Shown: piece after piece, positions 20,899 through 32,219 of the stretch
Position numbering within the stretch: the first letter of the stretch is position 1
How the letters are laid out: the number at the start of each line of letters is the position of its first letter
Source of the DNA: Tillus elongatus
Taxonomy: Eukaryota; Arthropoda; Insecta; Coleoptera; Cleridae
DNA: 64,000 bases
Reading direction: 5' to 3'
NCBI GenBank assembly: GCA_964006375.1
Contig: OZ023267.1
Span: 22,875,739-22,939,738, forward strand
Notes under the pieces: generated by a model
Databases searched by the model: none
What the model was told of the DNA's origin: nothing
Seen by the model: only the letters and a program-made list of their open reading frames with translations
Translations under genes and position numbers: made by a program

Positions 20899-23395
20899 TA
20901 TGGTTTTTAGGTGACTTTAATGCTAGTACAGATAGTAAGGAACTTATTGTTACAAACGTTTTTCGGCTACACTCAATATAATGAAATACTAAATGTTAAT
21001 TGAAGAATTGTCGACTTAGTTTTTTCGGATATGAAGTGTGAAGTTTCACATGAAGGGGCGCCTTTGGTGAGGGAAGACCTACAGTATCCCTGTTTGTTTG
21101 TTGATATTTCTTTGAATAGTTCATTTAGGTCATTTGATGTTTGTAGAGCACCGAAGATGTATAATTTTAGAAAGGCTAATTACGTTGCATTGTATAATGC
21201 ACTGCTCGGGGTTGATTGGTCTTAACTGTACGACTGTCTTGACTGCAATGAAGCATGTGATAAGTTTTATGACACACTGTATGGGGTGTTTGAGGCATGC
21301 GTGCCTGTCTATAGGAATTGTAAATATAACTACCATGTGTGGTATAATGATCAGATTAGAGCCAATATTAAACTGAAACATGAGCATTGGTTAAAGTATA
21401 AAAGGTGTGGTTCAGACTATCATTTGCAAAGGTTTAGAGAATTGAGAATTTTGGTGATGCGTCAGATTGACAATGCATATAAGAGGTATCTGTGTGACAC
21501 TCAACAGTCGATCACTGAATGCCCTAAGAATTTCTGGTCATATGTAAATGATTAAAAAAAACGCACAAGAATACCTGGTCAGATGCATTATAACGGTGAT
21601 GCGCTAACTGGCTCACAACAAATAGTTGATGCGTTTGCTGCATTCTTTGGTAGTGTTTATACACCAGCCGGCAGAATTGACTTACAGAATAATGCGTCTG
21701 ACTCAAAGCTTAATCAGTATTAGGTCCACCTATCTAGAATTACGGATGAAGAGATACGGAGAGCTTTAAGAAAATTAAGTAGCAAAATGACATCTGGCCC
21801 AGGTCAGATTCCGTCTTTCCTTGTAAAAGACTGCGCTGGTGTTTTAGTTGTTCCACTTTGCTACATATTTAATTTATGTTTGAACACTGGTCGGTTTCCT
21901 GCGATCTGGAAGTTAGCACGTATATGCCCCATATTTAAGACTGGTGATATATTTTTGATCATCAACTATCGTCCGATGGCTCTACTCTGTATTTTTGCTA
22001 AGATCTTCGAGATGGTCCTATACGAGGGTATCTACAACTCTGTGAAAACACTGATATCACCCTGTCAACATGGATTTGTGAGGGGTAGGTCAACTGTCAC
22101 AAACTTGGCCGTTTTCAATGAGTGGTCAGACGGCATTAATGCTGGGGGTCAGCTTGATGTTGTCTACACAGATTTTGTGAAGGCTTTTGACGGTGTCGAT
22201 CACTCTGTCCTTTTGAGGAGGCTTGCATCGTATGGATTCAGCGATGGCATGTTACGTCTTTTTGGGGATTCTTTTAGTGATCGTGTTCAATTTGTTAGCT
22301 ATGGCGGGTTCAGGTACTCTGAGCTCATTGCTACTTCGGGCGTTTCTCAGGGCTCTAATCTGGGGCCGCTATTGTTCCTATTATTTATCAATGATTTGGA
22401 CAGTAGTTTAAGTGTGCTGAGACTTTTCTATGCAGATGACTTGAAGCTGCTTATGAGAGTGACGTCGCTGGATGATTGCGTTAGACTGCAGGAAGATCTA
22501 GACTTGCTCTATGAGTGGTGCTTATCGAATGGATTGGAACTAAATGTGAGTAAATGTAAGGTCATGACTTTCACACGTAAAGCTTTCCCTGTTCAGTTTG
22601 AGTACACTGTGGGTCGGTTGGTGGTCGATCGTGTGGAGACTGTGAAGGTCTTGGGGGTCCACTTTGATAAGAAACTGTCGTTTGACATTCACATCAATAC
22701 CATAGTAAACGAGTGTAACAGGTTTTTGGGATCTATAGTGCGGAACTGTGCGTCGTTTACATGTTTTGGTGCTCTCAAAGCTTTGTATTGTGCTTTTGTT
22801 CTTTCCAAGTTACGATATGCATCTCTTGTTTGGGGCCCATATTATGGTGTGCATATAAGCTCACTCGAATCTGTCCAGAGAAGGTTCCTAAAATAGATGT
22901 GGTTTAAGAAAACTGGGCGTTATCCGGAGAGGGGGTTCGATCATTCTGTTTTGCTTAGGCACTTTGAATTCGTCAGTTTGTGTAAGCTACGAAGAGTTGA
23001 CTCAATCAAGTTTTTATATAAACTGATACACAATGTCATTGATTGTCCGGAATTATTGGCGCAGATAAATTTCCATGTTCCCAGGATGAGTGAACGGCAC
23101 AATATGTTATTTTATAATAATCAGGCTAGGACTGTTGTTATGTTAAGATCTCCAGTATATGTAATGTGTGAAATTTTAATATCATTTGTTCACGTAGTGA
23201 TATATTTAGAGACAGTTTGTGTACATTGTTGCATAGAGCTATTGAAATGTTGTAGTTTTAGGTTTGTTTTTGGATTAATATTTTGTTACTGTTAATTTAT
23301 GGTAATCTCACTCGCTAATTAGTTTGTAAGTGTCCTGTAATTGGTCCTGTACTTGGTCTGTTGGACACAATAAATTATTAATATTATTATTATAA
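20899..23395 (+). mobile_element. 5'-truncated non-LTR retrotransposon (CR1/Jockey group)
   Basis: It begins inside the AP-like endonuclease (VWFLGDFNAS, motif GDFN). It runs through a degraded linker with stops, then an open reverse transcriptase at 21787-22896 with YTDFVKAFDGVDH (motif A), SGVSQGSNLGPLLF (motif B) and YADDLK (motif C, intact). A TAG at 22894-22896 interrupts the C-terminal part, which continues to about 23295. No RNase H is seen. The 3' end has AATAAATTATT and a short (ATT)n tail at about 23365-23395. CR1 or Jockey group is inferred from motif style; the exact clade is uncertain. Confidence 0.8.
21787..22896 (+). CDS. Reverse transcriptase domain, open 369-codon frame
   Basis: This longest open part of the element starts within the fingers (SGPGQIPSFLVKDC), contains all catalytic motifs including the YADD box, and extends into the thumb (KVLGVHFDKKLSF, LSKLRYASLVWGP). 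The first Met is only the first in the open frame; the true ORF2 began far upstream in the lost endonuclease. Without the N-terminus the element cannot move by itself. Confidence 0.75.
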   Translation: MTSGPGQIPSFLVKDCAGVLVVPLCYIFNLCLNTGRFPAIWKLARICPIFKTGDIFLIINYRPMALLCIFAKIFEMVLYEGIYNSVKTLISPCQHGFVRGRSTVTNLAVFNEWSDGINAGGQLDVVYTDFVKAFDGVDHSVLLRRLASYGFSDGMLRLFGDSFSDRVQFVSYGGFRYSELIATSGVSQGSNLGPLLFLLFINDLDSSLSVLRLFYADDLKLLMRVTSLDDCVRLQEDLDLLYEWCLSNGLELNVSKCKVMTFTRKAFPVQFEYTVGRLVVDRVETVKVLGVHFDKKLSFDIHINTIVNECNRFLGSIVRNCASFTCFGALKALYCAFVLSKLRYASLVWGPYYGVHISSLESVQRRFLK

Positions 23396-25575
23396 AATAG
23401 CCTTTATTCACACATTAAATAATACAATACACATACTTAACAATAACACAATCTCAAGTGCACAATTAAAAAGCAAAAAAAATACAACAATACAACGTAC
23501 TTAACAACAACACAATTCCAAGTGCATAATTAAAAGAAAAAAAAATAATAAACTGTGTGAATTTGGCGATTTTCAGACGTATTTAAAATCATCCCCTGCT
23601 CTACCACTTACGCCCATATGCAAAACTGGCAGTCAACAGCCAACCCTGTAATCTGCTTAAAGACCACGCATAATCAGCGACAATTTCTTTTTGAAGGAAC
23701 GCACAGAACAGCTCTTAACACTCTCATTAAGACCATTGTATATAGCGTATTATATCTGATAGGTAAAAGACCATAAACAATGTTGGCCTGTACTTAGTAG
23801 GTGATATTAAGCCCTTCGACCCTATGTTAATGTTATGAACATTAGTTCTGTGCTTCACCTTTCCATACAAGTATGTGGGAACTCTTAGACACAATAATAG
23901 AATGGAACAATATCGGTGCTCTCAGTGTGAAACGATTACGCATATTAAGCCGCTTTGCTTCATTTAGTTTATGCGAGATATGTTCGAATTTTCCAATACC
24001 ATACGCGAATCTCAGACAGGAATTTTGCAGTCTCTGTATCTGATTATAATCGCAACCCTCCAAGCATGACGAATATAGTTCCGAGCAATAGGCAAACTGT
24101 GAGAGGGCTAAAGTATTAACAAGCATTAGCTTAACATCAATCGGAAGATAAGTCTTTTACGGGTACAACAGACGCAGGTCGCTTTAAGCCCGCCGAAGGC
24201 AGGCACTAACATGCCGCTTATATCTAAACTTGTTATTCATTATCACACCCAAGTTTCGCACCTGATCAAGAAGTTCTAGAGACTCCTATTTATCAAGACC
24301 GTCACATTTACCTTTAGGTGCTCTACAAAAATCTGATCCCAAACAAAATAGCAGCCGACTTCTTCGCATTTAGACACAGCGATTGATCTTTGGACACTTT
24401 GTACAATGAACCCAGATCGGAATTAACCTTTCCCAGCGCATCCGAAAGCTCTGCGGCATTGAAGGAAATGTATATCTGAATGTCGTCCGAATACATCTGT
24501 ACTTTAGAATACTGAATGACGCTAGGAAAATGATTTAAGTAAATAGCAAAAAGCATGGGTCCAAGGAGCGAGTCCTGTAGCATACCACTCTCCACAAGAC
24601 GAGCATCCGACTCGCAGCTGCCAATTCTCACAATACGGTGGCGCTCGCCCAAGTAATTTCTGATCAAAGCCAGAGCCTCCAAGCGCATCCCAACAGCTCT
24701 GAATATTTTCAGCAATGTACTATGATTTATGGTGTCGAAGTCCTTGGAAAAATCCAGCAGCACCAGTAGTGTCAGCATACCCTGGTCCGTGGCCCGCAAA
24801 ATGTCGTCTAGCAGGGCAGTGGCACAGCTATGATTAGCCCGGAACCCAGACTGAAAGTCAGATAAGATGTTCTTGTCACTCAAGTAAGTCCTCAGCTGCG
24901 AGTCCACAACCTTTTCCAGCAGCTTCGATAATATGGGCAATATATCGATTATCCGCAGTCGATTCAGCTCCGTAGGATCCGCCACCTTCGGAAACGGCAG
25001 CCCGATAGCACATTTCCAGATTTTTGGAAAATAGCCTTCCAGAATACACGAGTTAATTATGTGTGTTATGAAGCCAACTATATACCTGCTACAAAGCTTG
25101 ATCATAGCAATGCTCAATCAATCACGTCCTATTGCAATGGTTTTGATCGCATTTATGTGCCGAAGCACCGTTGGATCATTGACTAAATAAAAGTGAAACT
25201 CTGCCCCGCCACTAATCGCCCCGTAAAATGCAGATCCATTGATGCTGCTCCCCATAGGATCCTGACTTAAGCTATTGTTCATAAAGTGATTAGCAACTTT
25301 ATGGGGATCCCTGAAAGATTCAGGTAGTGTTGCCTTTTTCTTGGTGCCTATATTTAGACGTTACAGTTATTTGTAAATAGACTTTATATCCATAGATTTC
25401 AATTTTTCAGGTAGGTAGTTTTCTCCGTTTTGACTGTTACAGTTACCGCATCCCGCAATCTCTTATAATAGTCCCAGGTCGCTTGACACGGATCTCTTCC
25501 AAACCCTGGCTTTGCTCTGTCTCCAAATTTCATCAGTAGGCAGGTACTATCTGAGATCCAAGGGCTGTAAGGCTT
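23396..25575 (-). pseudogene. Non-LTR retrotransposon (CR1/Jockey-like), minus strand
   Basis: On the minus strand the reverse transcriptase lies at 25117-24323: LPFPKVADPTELN, LLDFSKDFDTINH (motif A), SLLGPMLFAIYL (motif B, with the preceding VPQG altered to MLQD) and MYSDDIQIY (motif C, Ala to Ser). Thumb sequence is at 24126-23842 (TLALSQFAYCSELY), after a frameshifted stretch. Upstream codons extend to about 25570 (KPGFGRDPCQATWDYYKRLR). The 3' end converges tail to tail on the plus-strand element at 23396. A 64-bp duplication lies in the 3' untranslated region (23425-23560). Confidence 0.8.
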
Positions 25576-25599
25576 GGTTACTCTGTACTCTCGCAGGTG

Positions 25600-26485
25600 G
25601 TAGTGGACTTTTCCTTTACGTGATAGTAAAGGATTTTTTTTACGCCCGATGAGGTACCACCCCTTACATCAAGTCCCAACGGACGTTCCCGGCTCTGGTG
25701 TATGAGTGGGTTTCCCTTATAAACAAAAATTATGATGGCTTCTTCTTGTACAAAAGATTCCGAAGATAAAATACCCCTCCATTCGGATCTCCTGGAGAGG
25801 GGTGTGCAGGGGGTGCCGGCATCAAGATTTATCATATCCTCCTCGAATGCATGTGGCACAAATTCTAACCTGAACTCCGTCCACCATTTCCTTCAGGCTA
25901 ATAGGTCCCAACTCCTCTTCCTCACCGAAACCCAAAGCAGTGCCAAAACAGCCACTAATCACCATAATTTCCCGGGGTATGAGCTCCTTACTTCCTTTAG
26001 ATTGCATTGAGGCATGTGCGCATACTTCTTTAGCAATCTACCCTGCACCAGACTCCCCAATTTAGAAGCTGGAAAAAAAGACATACTTTGAATGAAACTC
26101 TCTCTCTCTCTCTCTCTCTCAGGACTACAACTAAATTCATCTGTTGCATTTAACGGTCACTTTCTGACAACAACTTTGCCCAGCTCTTCGACTACCTTTC
26201 TGAAAAAAACGACCATCTGATTTCTGAATATCATTCCTCCGAGGTCACTATTCGTGGTGACTTCAATGTCCATAATAAGGAATGGCTAGGAACTTCAAAA
26301 ACAGATCCACAAGGGAGAGCAGCGGAGGCCTTTGCAGTCAGCAATTCTTTAGCCAATATGGTTCAGCAACCTACTTACTTTCCTCGCATCCCAACACACA
26401 GCTGAAATCCCTTGGATCTCCTTCTAACTACGAAACCTGAATGCTATAAGACATCAGTCACCGCCACTTTACGCCAGAGAATTTT
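25600..26485 (+). pseudogene. Non-LTR endonuclease domain fragment
   Basis: The frame from about 25735 (MASSCTKDSEDKI) enters an AP-type endonuclease at SSNACGTNSNLNSVHHFL, with LLFLTETQ as the metal-binding Glu motif, then FPGYELLTS. After frameshifts and a (TC)n expansion at 26098-26120, VTIRGDFNVHNKEW-like sequence (GDFN motif, near 26255-26290) and LANMVQQPTYFPRIPTHS follow. The fragment stops before any reverse transcriptase. By motif style it could be the missing 5' part of the family at 32690-34470, but no overlap proves this. Confidence 0.75.
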
Positions 26486-27527
26486 GGGGGTAACTCCCAA
26501 GATTGTATATTATACCATTGAAGTGTTATTGCATTAAAAAATGTTTGGTTTTAACTTTGCTTATAGAAATAACGACTTTTGGATTATCAAAAAAAAAAAA
26601 AGAACTTCGTTGTTTTATGCTATGAAAACAGTATGCATCTTAGCAACTTTGCTATTTGGGTGTTAATTAATAATATTTAAACATACTTAATTACATATTG
26701 TAGAACGAGGACAAATAATTTATTAACACAAAACAAGCAAAACACACCTACAATAAAAGCTTGAGAAAATTATGCACACTTTTAACGAGGCATTATTTTG
26801 TGGCAGAATATAATTATGAGAAAGTTCAACAAAAACGTAACAATAACATAGTTGACTGCGTTCTACATTAGTAGTTAATTCACAAATAAAGACTTGAATA
26901 CGGTAATTAAGCGAAGGAATTTAAAAAAAATTTAGCAAGTAAAATGAGAACTGATTTTAAATTGTTGTAAAATGGTGACCTTAAAACAGAAGGATGGGTT
27001 AAGACTGATGAAATGGAATTTTCAAGATTTAAAGCAATCCATGATGAAATAAAGATCCTTTCACTTATTGGCCGGTTTAAATAGCAAAGATGAGCAAAGT
27101 AGTTGAATATTAATACATATAGGTACTTCATATGTCACTGTAATGTGGTAACAAGCGACAACAAGTATCGCAGATCGAAGTGGGTATTTATAAGTAAATT
27201 ATTTTGTCTTATTGATCTAAGTATAAAGTATACAGTTTGTAAGCACGCTAACTTAAGTATACAATAGTAGACATTTATAATAGTACCGCCCACGAAAGTG
27301 GTCCACTTACGTGTGGGCATTCATATTATTGCGGACAAGTATATGAAGACTGCTGCAAAAAGGATATAAGTAACAGTTCTTAGATTTTACAGGAGAGGCA
27401 AAAATATTTTTGTTTTTTTAGGTTGGTTTTAATGTTAGTCAAGGTATAGATAGAAAAGTTACTCGCAGAAATAAACTCGAAATTTGGGTATCAGCAGTAT
27501 TACTTTTATTTATTTATTATCGTTATT
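26486..27527. other. No recognisable feature
   Basis: About 1 kb of AT-rich sequence with short frames only and no recognised motif. Confidence 0.5.
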
Positions 27528-27662
27528 AGTGAATTTTTATTTAAAAAATCACTAATAAAGAGGTATCGATGGTGAGACTTTGCAACAATTTTTTCAAATG
27601 AGCGCGAACTAAGACCCCTAGAACCCATATTCGGGGTCAGTTTAAATTTTTATATGTATATA

Positions 27663-27751
<89 letters not shown>
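27528..27751 (+). repeat. TAH 5' module and (TA)n
   Basis: Hairpin TTAGTGAATTTTTATTT with AAATCACTAATAAAGAGG, then the GGTATCGATGGTGAGAC variant, GACCCCTAGAACCCATATTC and (TA)n from about 27648 to 27751. The core is not adjacent; it resumes at 28715 after an inserted block. Confidence 0.7.
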
Positions 27752-27755
<4 letters not shown>

Positions 27756-28642
27756 GGTGTTCGAACCGAACCATTAACGAACCCAAGCAAATATGTTGTC
27801 TCTAACTTCTAACCTCTGAAATAGTATGTCTAAGGTTCACAGCCGAACTTCGAACTTCAAATTCAAAATCGAATTGTAGAGATGGGTCAACGTTAGATCA
27901 AAAATACAAAAACAAAAAATATTTGAAACTTTTAGATTTCTACATCTATAGATAAGCTCAATTATAAATATGTTGTTGTTTCGCATTGGCTAGGCAGTTT
28001 TAGCAAACAAATTGAGAGGTTACAAAGTGAGCATGATAGGTATAAAATAACCACTTAAAATTTGAACTTAATATATTATATATTATTGTGAAAATTCACT
28101 ACCATAACGCACTTGCTGCTTCCCGAACTTGTCTCTGATTGTGAATATGTAGCTGTTTTGGCTCATTGTGAAATAGAGCATGTTAAAACCAGTGTTTTCC
28201 AAAGGCAATCTACAATTATCCTCATAAATTCTGAAAATTTACGTTACCGATCGCTTTCGTTCATAATGTTGTTACTGAAAAGGGTGTTCGGAGGCTAGGA
28301 TATATAAGAAAAATAATTCAGTGATTGCTAAATGGCTCCGTCGTGTCTCCTTGTGTCCCACCAACTGTCAAAAATGATTGAAATCTCCTAAAATTACACT
28401 ATCGACTCAATGAGACCGATAATGAGTTTAAAGCGCCGCTGCCGAGTTAACGGGGCCGCAACTTCGCTACCTTTGGCAGCATTCAATGCCTGTAAAGTTA
28501 AATTTCGAAGTATTTTTAAGCAACGAACTTCGAACTATTTTGGAGAATTTACATATTTCGAACTTCGAACTACTTCAACATCGCTAGTGCGAACATATTT
28601 TCGAACCGAAGGTTCGGTTCGAGTTCGGAATTTCGAAGCTTC

Positions 28643-28646
<4 letters not shown>
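27752..28646. mobile_element. Candidate DNA transposon inserted in a (TA)n tract
   Basis: The left edge reads TTAGAGGTGTTCGAACC and the right edge, inverted, TTAGAGAAGCTTCGAA; both lie at the border of TA tracts that look like two halves of one TAH copy. The right side contains the palindrome CGAACCGAAGGTTCGGTTCG (28603-28622). A TAH 3' end is nested inside (28088-28125). No transposase seen; class unknown. The host TA tract hides any target duplication. Confidence 0.45.
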
Positions 28647-28716
<70 letters not shown>

Positions 28717-29190
28717 ATCCGATAACTCAAAGAATAATTGACAGATTTGGATGAAACTCGGCAAGTGCCTTTCTTTTATTAATGGCTTGGATGAGTTGGT
28801 TAGCCAGGAAAATCGTACAGGGTTTTCCGGAAAATTTTTGAGTTTTCTTTCGAAAAAAAATTTTTTCTCCGAAAATAACAAAGCTGTTTTATTGAAATTC
28901 ACTATATATGTTGCCTTGGGAGAGACCTTTCTACGTACCAAAAAATTCCACTTTCTAAGTTTATAGCAAATTTAGATATTTAAATTTTAAATTTTCTTTC
29001 GAAAAAAATGTTTTTCTCTGAATATTACAAAGTCATTTTAATAACATTAGGTGGTTATCTGGCCTTAGGAAATTACTTACTACATACCAAAACTAAACTT
29101 TCTAAGTTTTTAGGAAATTGAGTTATTCAAATTTGAACCATTTAATAAAAGTTCACTACCACAGCGCACTTGCTACGTCCCCAACTTTTA
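28647..29190 (+). repeat. TAH (TA)n, core and 3' end
   Basis: (TA)n at 28647-28714, core from CCGATAACTCAAAGAATAAT with GGCTTGGATGAGTTGGTTAG and a duplicated later core segment, then a 3' end near 29147-29182 (AGTTCACTACCACAGCGC, TGCTACGTCCCC). Confidence 0.65.
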
Positions 29191-29447
29191 TTTTTTTAAT
29201 TGGCTTGGCTAGATTAGTATGTTTCACAAAGCTATCGGTTTTTTTAGTCCTTTTTCTTTTTAAGTATTTTTTTATTATCATCTCTTCTGTCATAAAACCG
29301 TTCTTTGTTGTACTGTCCATTGATTTTGTTTTTCTTACTTATTTATTTTTTCATATTTTTTGCTTATAATAGTAATATATTAAACGTTGAATGAAACAGC
29401 TGCTCATCCAGACACCAAAATTTATTTCAGATCTTTTTCTTACACCT

Positions 29448-29481
29448 GACGCGTTTCGACACTCCAAGAGGTCATCTTCAG
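29448..29481 (-). ncRNA. Hammerhead ribozyme-like motif, opposite arm
   Basis: Same sequence as the plus-strand motif at 29858, on the other arm of the palindrome. A single transcript would contain one sense and one antisense copy. Confidence 0.55.
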
Positions 29482-29857
29482 GGGATACATTTGAACAATT
29501 CTCAAAAAATTGAACTCGAAACTATACATGAAGGTTTTAACAGGTCACAACTTCATCCATTGTGTCAGGGGCCATGCAACACTACATCTGCATAATGCCA
29601 GAAAATTATCTTCAAGAACAAAAATCAATGCAAAAGATCGGCGATTCTCTCATTATGTCACATAATGGCCGCCCTTCTTCATGGCTGTTGGAGAATCGCC
29701 GATCTTTTGCATTGATTTTTGTTCTTGAAGATAATTTTCTGGCATTATGCAGATGCAGTGTTGCATGACCACTGCAACATGGATGAAGTTGTGACCTTTG
29801 AAAACCTTCATGTATAGTTTCGAGTTCAATTTTTTGAGAATTGTTCAAATTTATCCC

Positions 29858-29891
29858 CTGAAGATGACCTCTTGGAGTGTCGAAACGCGTC
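29858..29891 (+). ncRNA. Hammerhead ribozyme-like motif
   Basis: CTGAAGA at 29858-29864, stem II 29865-29881, GAAA at 29882-29885 and CGCGTC after it. All core positions fit the consensus; activity is not shown. Confidence 0.55.
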
Positions 29892-30019
29892 GGGTGTAAG
29901 AAAAAGATCTGAAATAAATTTTGGTGAATGGACGAGAAGCTGTTTCATTCAACGTTTAATTATGGTAATCCCAGCCGGTGTGACGTTCAGAAATGAAATT
30001 AGTAATATATAACTAATAC

Positions 30020-30100
<81 letters not shown>
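30020..30100 (+). repeat. (AAT)n microsatellite
   Basis: About 80 bp of uninterrupted AAT units just beyond the palindrome. Confidence 0.9.
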
Positions 30101-30101
<1 letters not shown>

Positions 30102-30227
30102 GGGATGACGGGGACATACGCTTCATGACTTAGGGGTCTGTCTAGGCAGCTTTAAAACACACAAACAAACAAGACCCATGGTAAAGAGTTGGATTACAAT
30201 AGGACACACAGTTACATAGGCTTACAT

Positions 30228-30350
30228 TTTAGCGAATTTTCATTAAGAAAAGTCATCAAATTGATACATGCTCGCGTTAAAGAGACATTTTTGCTATTAA
30301 AAACATTTTAATGAAATTTCACTTCCATAACGCACTTGCTGCGGCCAGGT
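30228..30350 (+). repeat. Short TAH derivative
   Basis: A 5' hairpin start (TTAGCGAATTTTCATTAAG) lies only about 70 bp from a 3' end (TTTCACTTCCATAACGCAC, TTGCTGCGGCCAGG), so TA and core are deleted. Confidence 0.6.
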
Positions 30351-30510
30351 TTTTTCTGTTGTAACTCAGTAGCTATTCATCGCACATGTACCATATTTGC
30401 ACCACAGTGAAAGAACATATTCTGTTACCTATAGGCAGAAGAGTCTCATTTTCAAAATTTTGCGCATATCCCCTTCTTGCATCAGAATCTTCATATGTGA
30501 ATACTTCAGA

Positions 30511-30880
30511 TCCTCAGTGGTCCAGGGGTAAGAACGTGTGCCTCTGAAGCGAAGTATACTGGGTTTGATTCACAGGGTTCCCTTTTCACTTATTCAGTAC
30601 ATATTGTAATATTAACATCAACCGAGGTTGTGGCATTGTATTTGAGCAAGTTGAATGTCTGCACAGTCCGCCCTTCGGAAGGGGCGTAAATCCGTCAGTA
30701 TCGTGCGATGTTGGGCACGTTAAAGATCCCTACCCACCTTACAGAAAGGTAAAGATTCGGCAAAACATTTTCAGGATAGTGAGGTGAAACTATTCCCTGG
30801 CGTCGGTGAGTGGCTATAGTCGCGAAAATATACCGACGTTAAAGAAACAACAAAACACATAATAATGATAATAATAATAG
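30511..30880 (+). mobile_element. tRNA-derived SINE, plus strand
   Basis: The tRNA-like head holds GTGGTCCAGGGGTAAGAACG (box A side), GTGCCTCTGAAGCGAAG and GGGTTTGATTCA (box B). The body contains GTTGGGCACGTTAAAGATCC and GGATAGTGAGGTGAAAC, ending GACGTTAAAGAAACAACA with an AAT-rich tail to about 30880. Two other copies share head and body. Confidence 0.75.
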
Positions 30881-31294
30881 ATAAGTTTATTTGCTAATGC
30901 TTAAAAAGAAAACAATAATAATATCAACAATAATGTGCAAAATTGCCAATAAATATTCAATTCGCCGGAGCCAAGGACTCGTGTGCGATTATACAAAGAG
31001 AAAAATATATAAAAATCCATACATCTTACAAATATTCATTGGATTACGATGTCTAAAATTACTACAATGAACACATATATAAGGCATAAAACTTATAATG
31101 ACCTCTTACACAATTTACAGTACCAGCCAGGCTACAAATCATATCTAGACACCTTTATAAATGCTCCAATCTATCACAAGGCCCAAGAATAGGTCCGTGA
31201 GTTTGTTCCGTCAATAACAGCATGTATGAGAAAGCCGAGAGCCCTCGGTTGATCTAGCAAATACTTTTTCAAACGTCTTGTAAAATTTGCGATA
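30881..31294. other. No recognisable feature
   Basis: AT-rich, unassigned. Confidence 0.5.
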
Positions 31295-32165
31295 TTGTTA
31301 TCCAGGAAAATCGACTCCGTTTTTCCCGGAAAATTTTGAGTTTTCTATATCTTCGAAATAACGAAGTAAGGACAACCAAATTTGGCACGCAGATTTATGT
31401 CATTAAACGTAAATTATCTACGAAAATTTAGATCTGCAAGTTAAAAGACAAAATAGTTATAGGTATTTAAAAAAGGAGTTTTCCTCAAAACGTCAAAGTC
31501 GCGATTTAAAACGTAAAAATTGGAACCATTTAGGCAATGAACCTGCAGCTAATACGGGTTATGTAGAGAAAATGTCCTGAGAGGAATGTTTTACAACCCC
31601 TGAAGTCTCAGCTTCAACCGTCATTGTCCAGTTTATTGTTTAATGGTACATAATTTTTATCGAATTTTCGTGAAAAATCAACAAACCTCAATATATCCGA
31701 AAAAAATTTAATACGTTAATTCTAGGGTATCTTGGGCTTCATCTTAAAAAATATTTCTACAATCGCAGGTTGGTCCACAAGTCGTTGGTGATACAAATTT
31801 TCTTTTTTTTTAATCGAACACGCCTTATTTTAATGCATTTTTGCATTTTACATCAAAATATAATGCATGTTTGTCAGAAAACAAATTCTGGATGCAGCAA
31901 GTGCGTTATGGTAGCGAATTTTCATTAAATGCTTCAAATTTGAATAGCTGAATTTTCTATTAACCTATAAGGTTCGTTGGCCAGGAAGCCAGCTTTTTCG
32001 GGATCTTTTTTAATTTATTTTTGGAAAATTTTGGTATATTTTCAAACAATAATTTCGCCTATACAGGTTGTACTGGTAAGAAAATTTGATGCCTGCTTTC
32101 TTTAATTTGCTCATAAAACATTTTTATGAAAATTCACTACCATAACGCACTCGCTGCGTACCGAA
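31295..32165 (+). repeat. TAH core and 3' module, 5' part lost
   Basis: It enters in the core (ATCCAGGAAAATCGACTCCG), follows ACCAAATTTGGCACGCAG, CAAAACGTCAAAGTCGCG and GTTGGTCCACAAGTCGTTGG. It ends with a 3' module from TTCTGGATGCAGCAAGTGCG (about 31885) to CGCTGCGTACCG (about 32162). No (TA)n precedes. Confidence 0.7.
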
Positions 32166-32219
32166 CTTTTTTTACTTCCACACGTTGTGTCGCATCGGCG
32201 ACAAAAACTTAAAAATGTT

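Larger units (their letters stand above)
29381..29959. repeat. Long palindrome, 269-bp arms, hammerhead-like core in each arm
   Basis: Arms 29381-29649 and 29691-29959 are near-identical inverted copies around a 41-bp spacer. Each arm carries CTGAAGA, a stem II (GACCTC-TTG-GAG-T-GTC) and GAAACGCGTC: plus strand 29858-29891, minus strand 29481-29448. CTGAAGA fits the hammerhead consensus CTGANGA, and CGCG is self-complementary, as expected for the very short stem III of dimeric hammerheads. Such motifs are known in Penelope-like elements. No protein motif was recognised in the arms. Confidence 0.75.

Noticed and set aside
20769..20981. Asn-rich open frame
   Set aside because: It is the (AAT)n microsatellite; only the last part, from 20899, is real endonuclease sequence.
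29562..29848. Overlapping frames in the 29.4-29.96 kb palindrome
   Set aside because: Sense and antisense frames reflect the inverted arms; no known domain.
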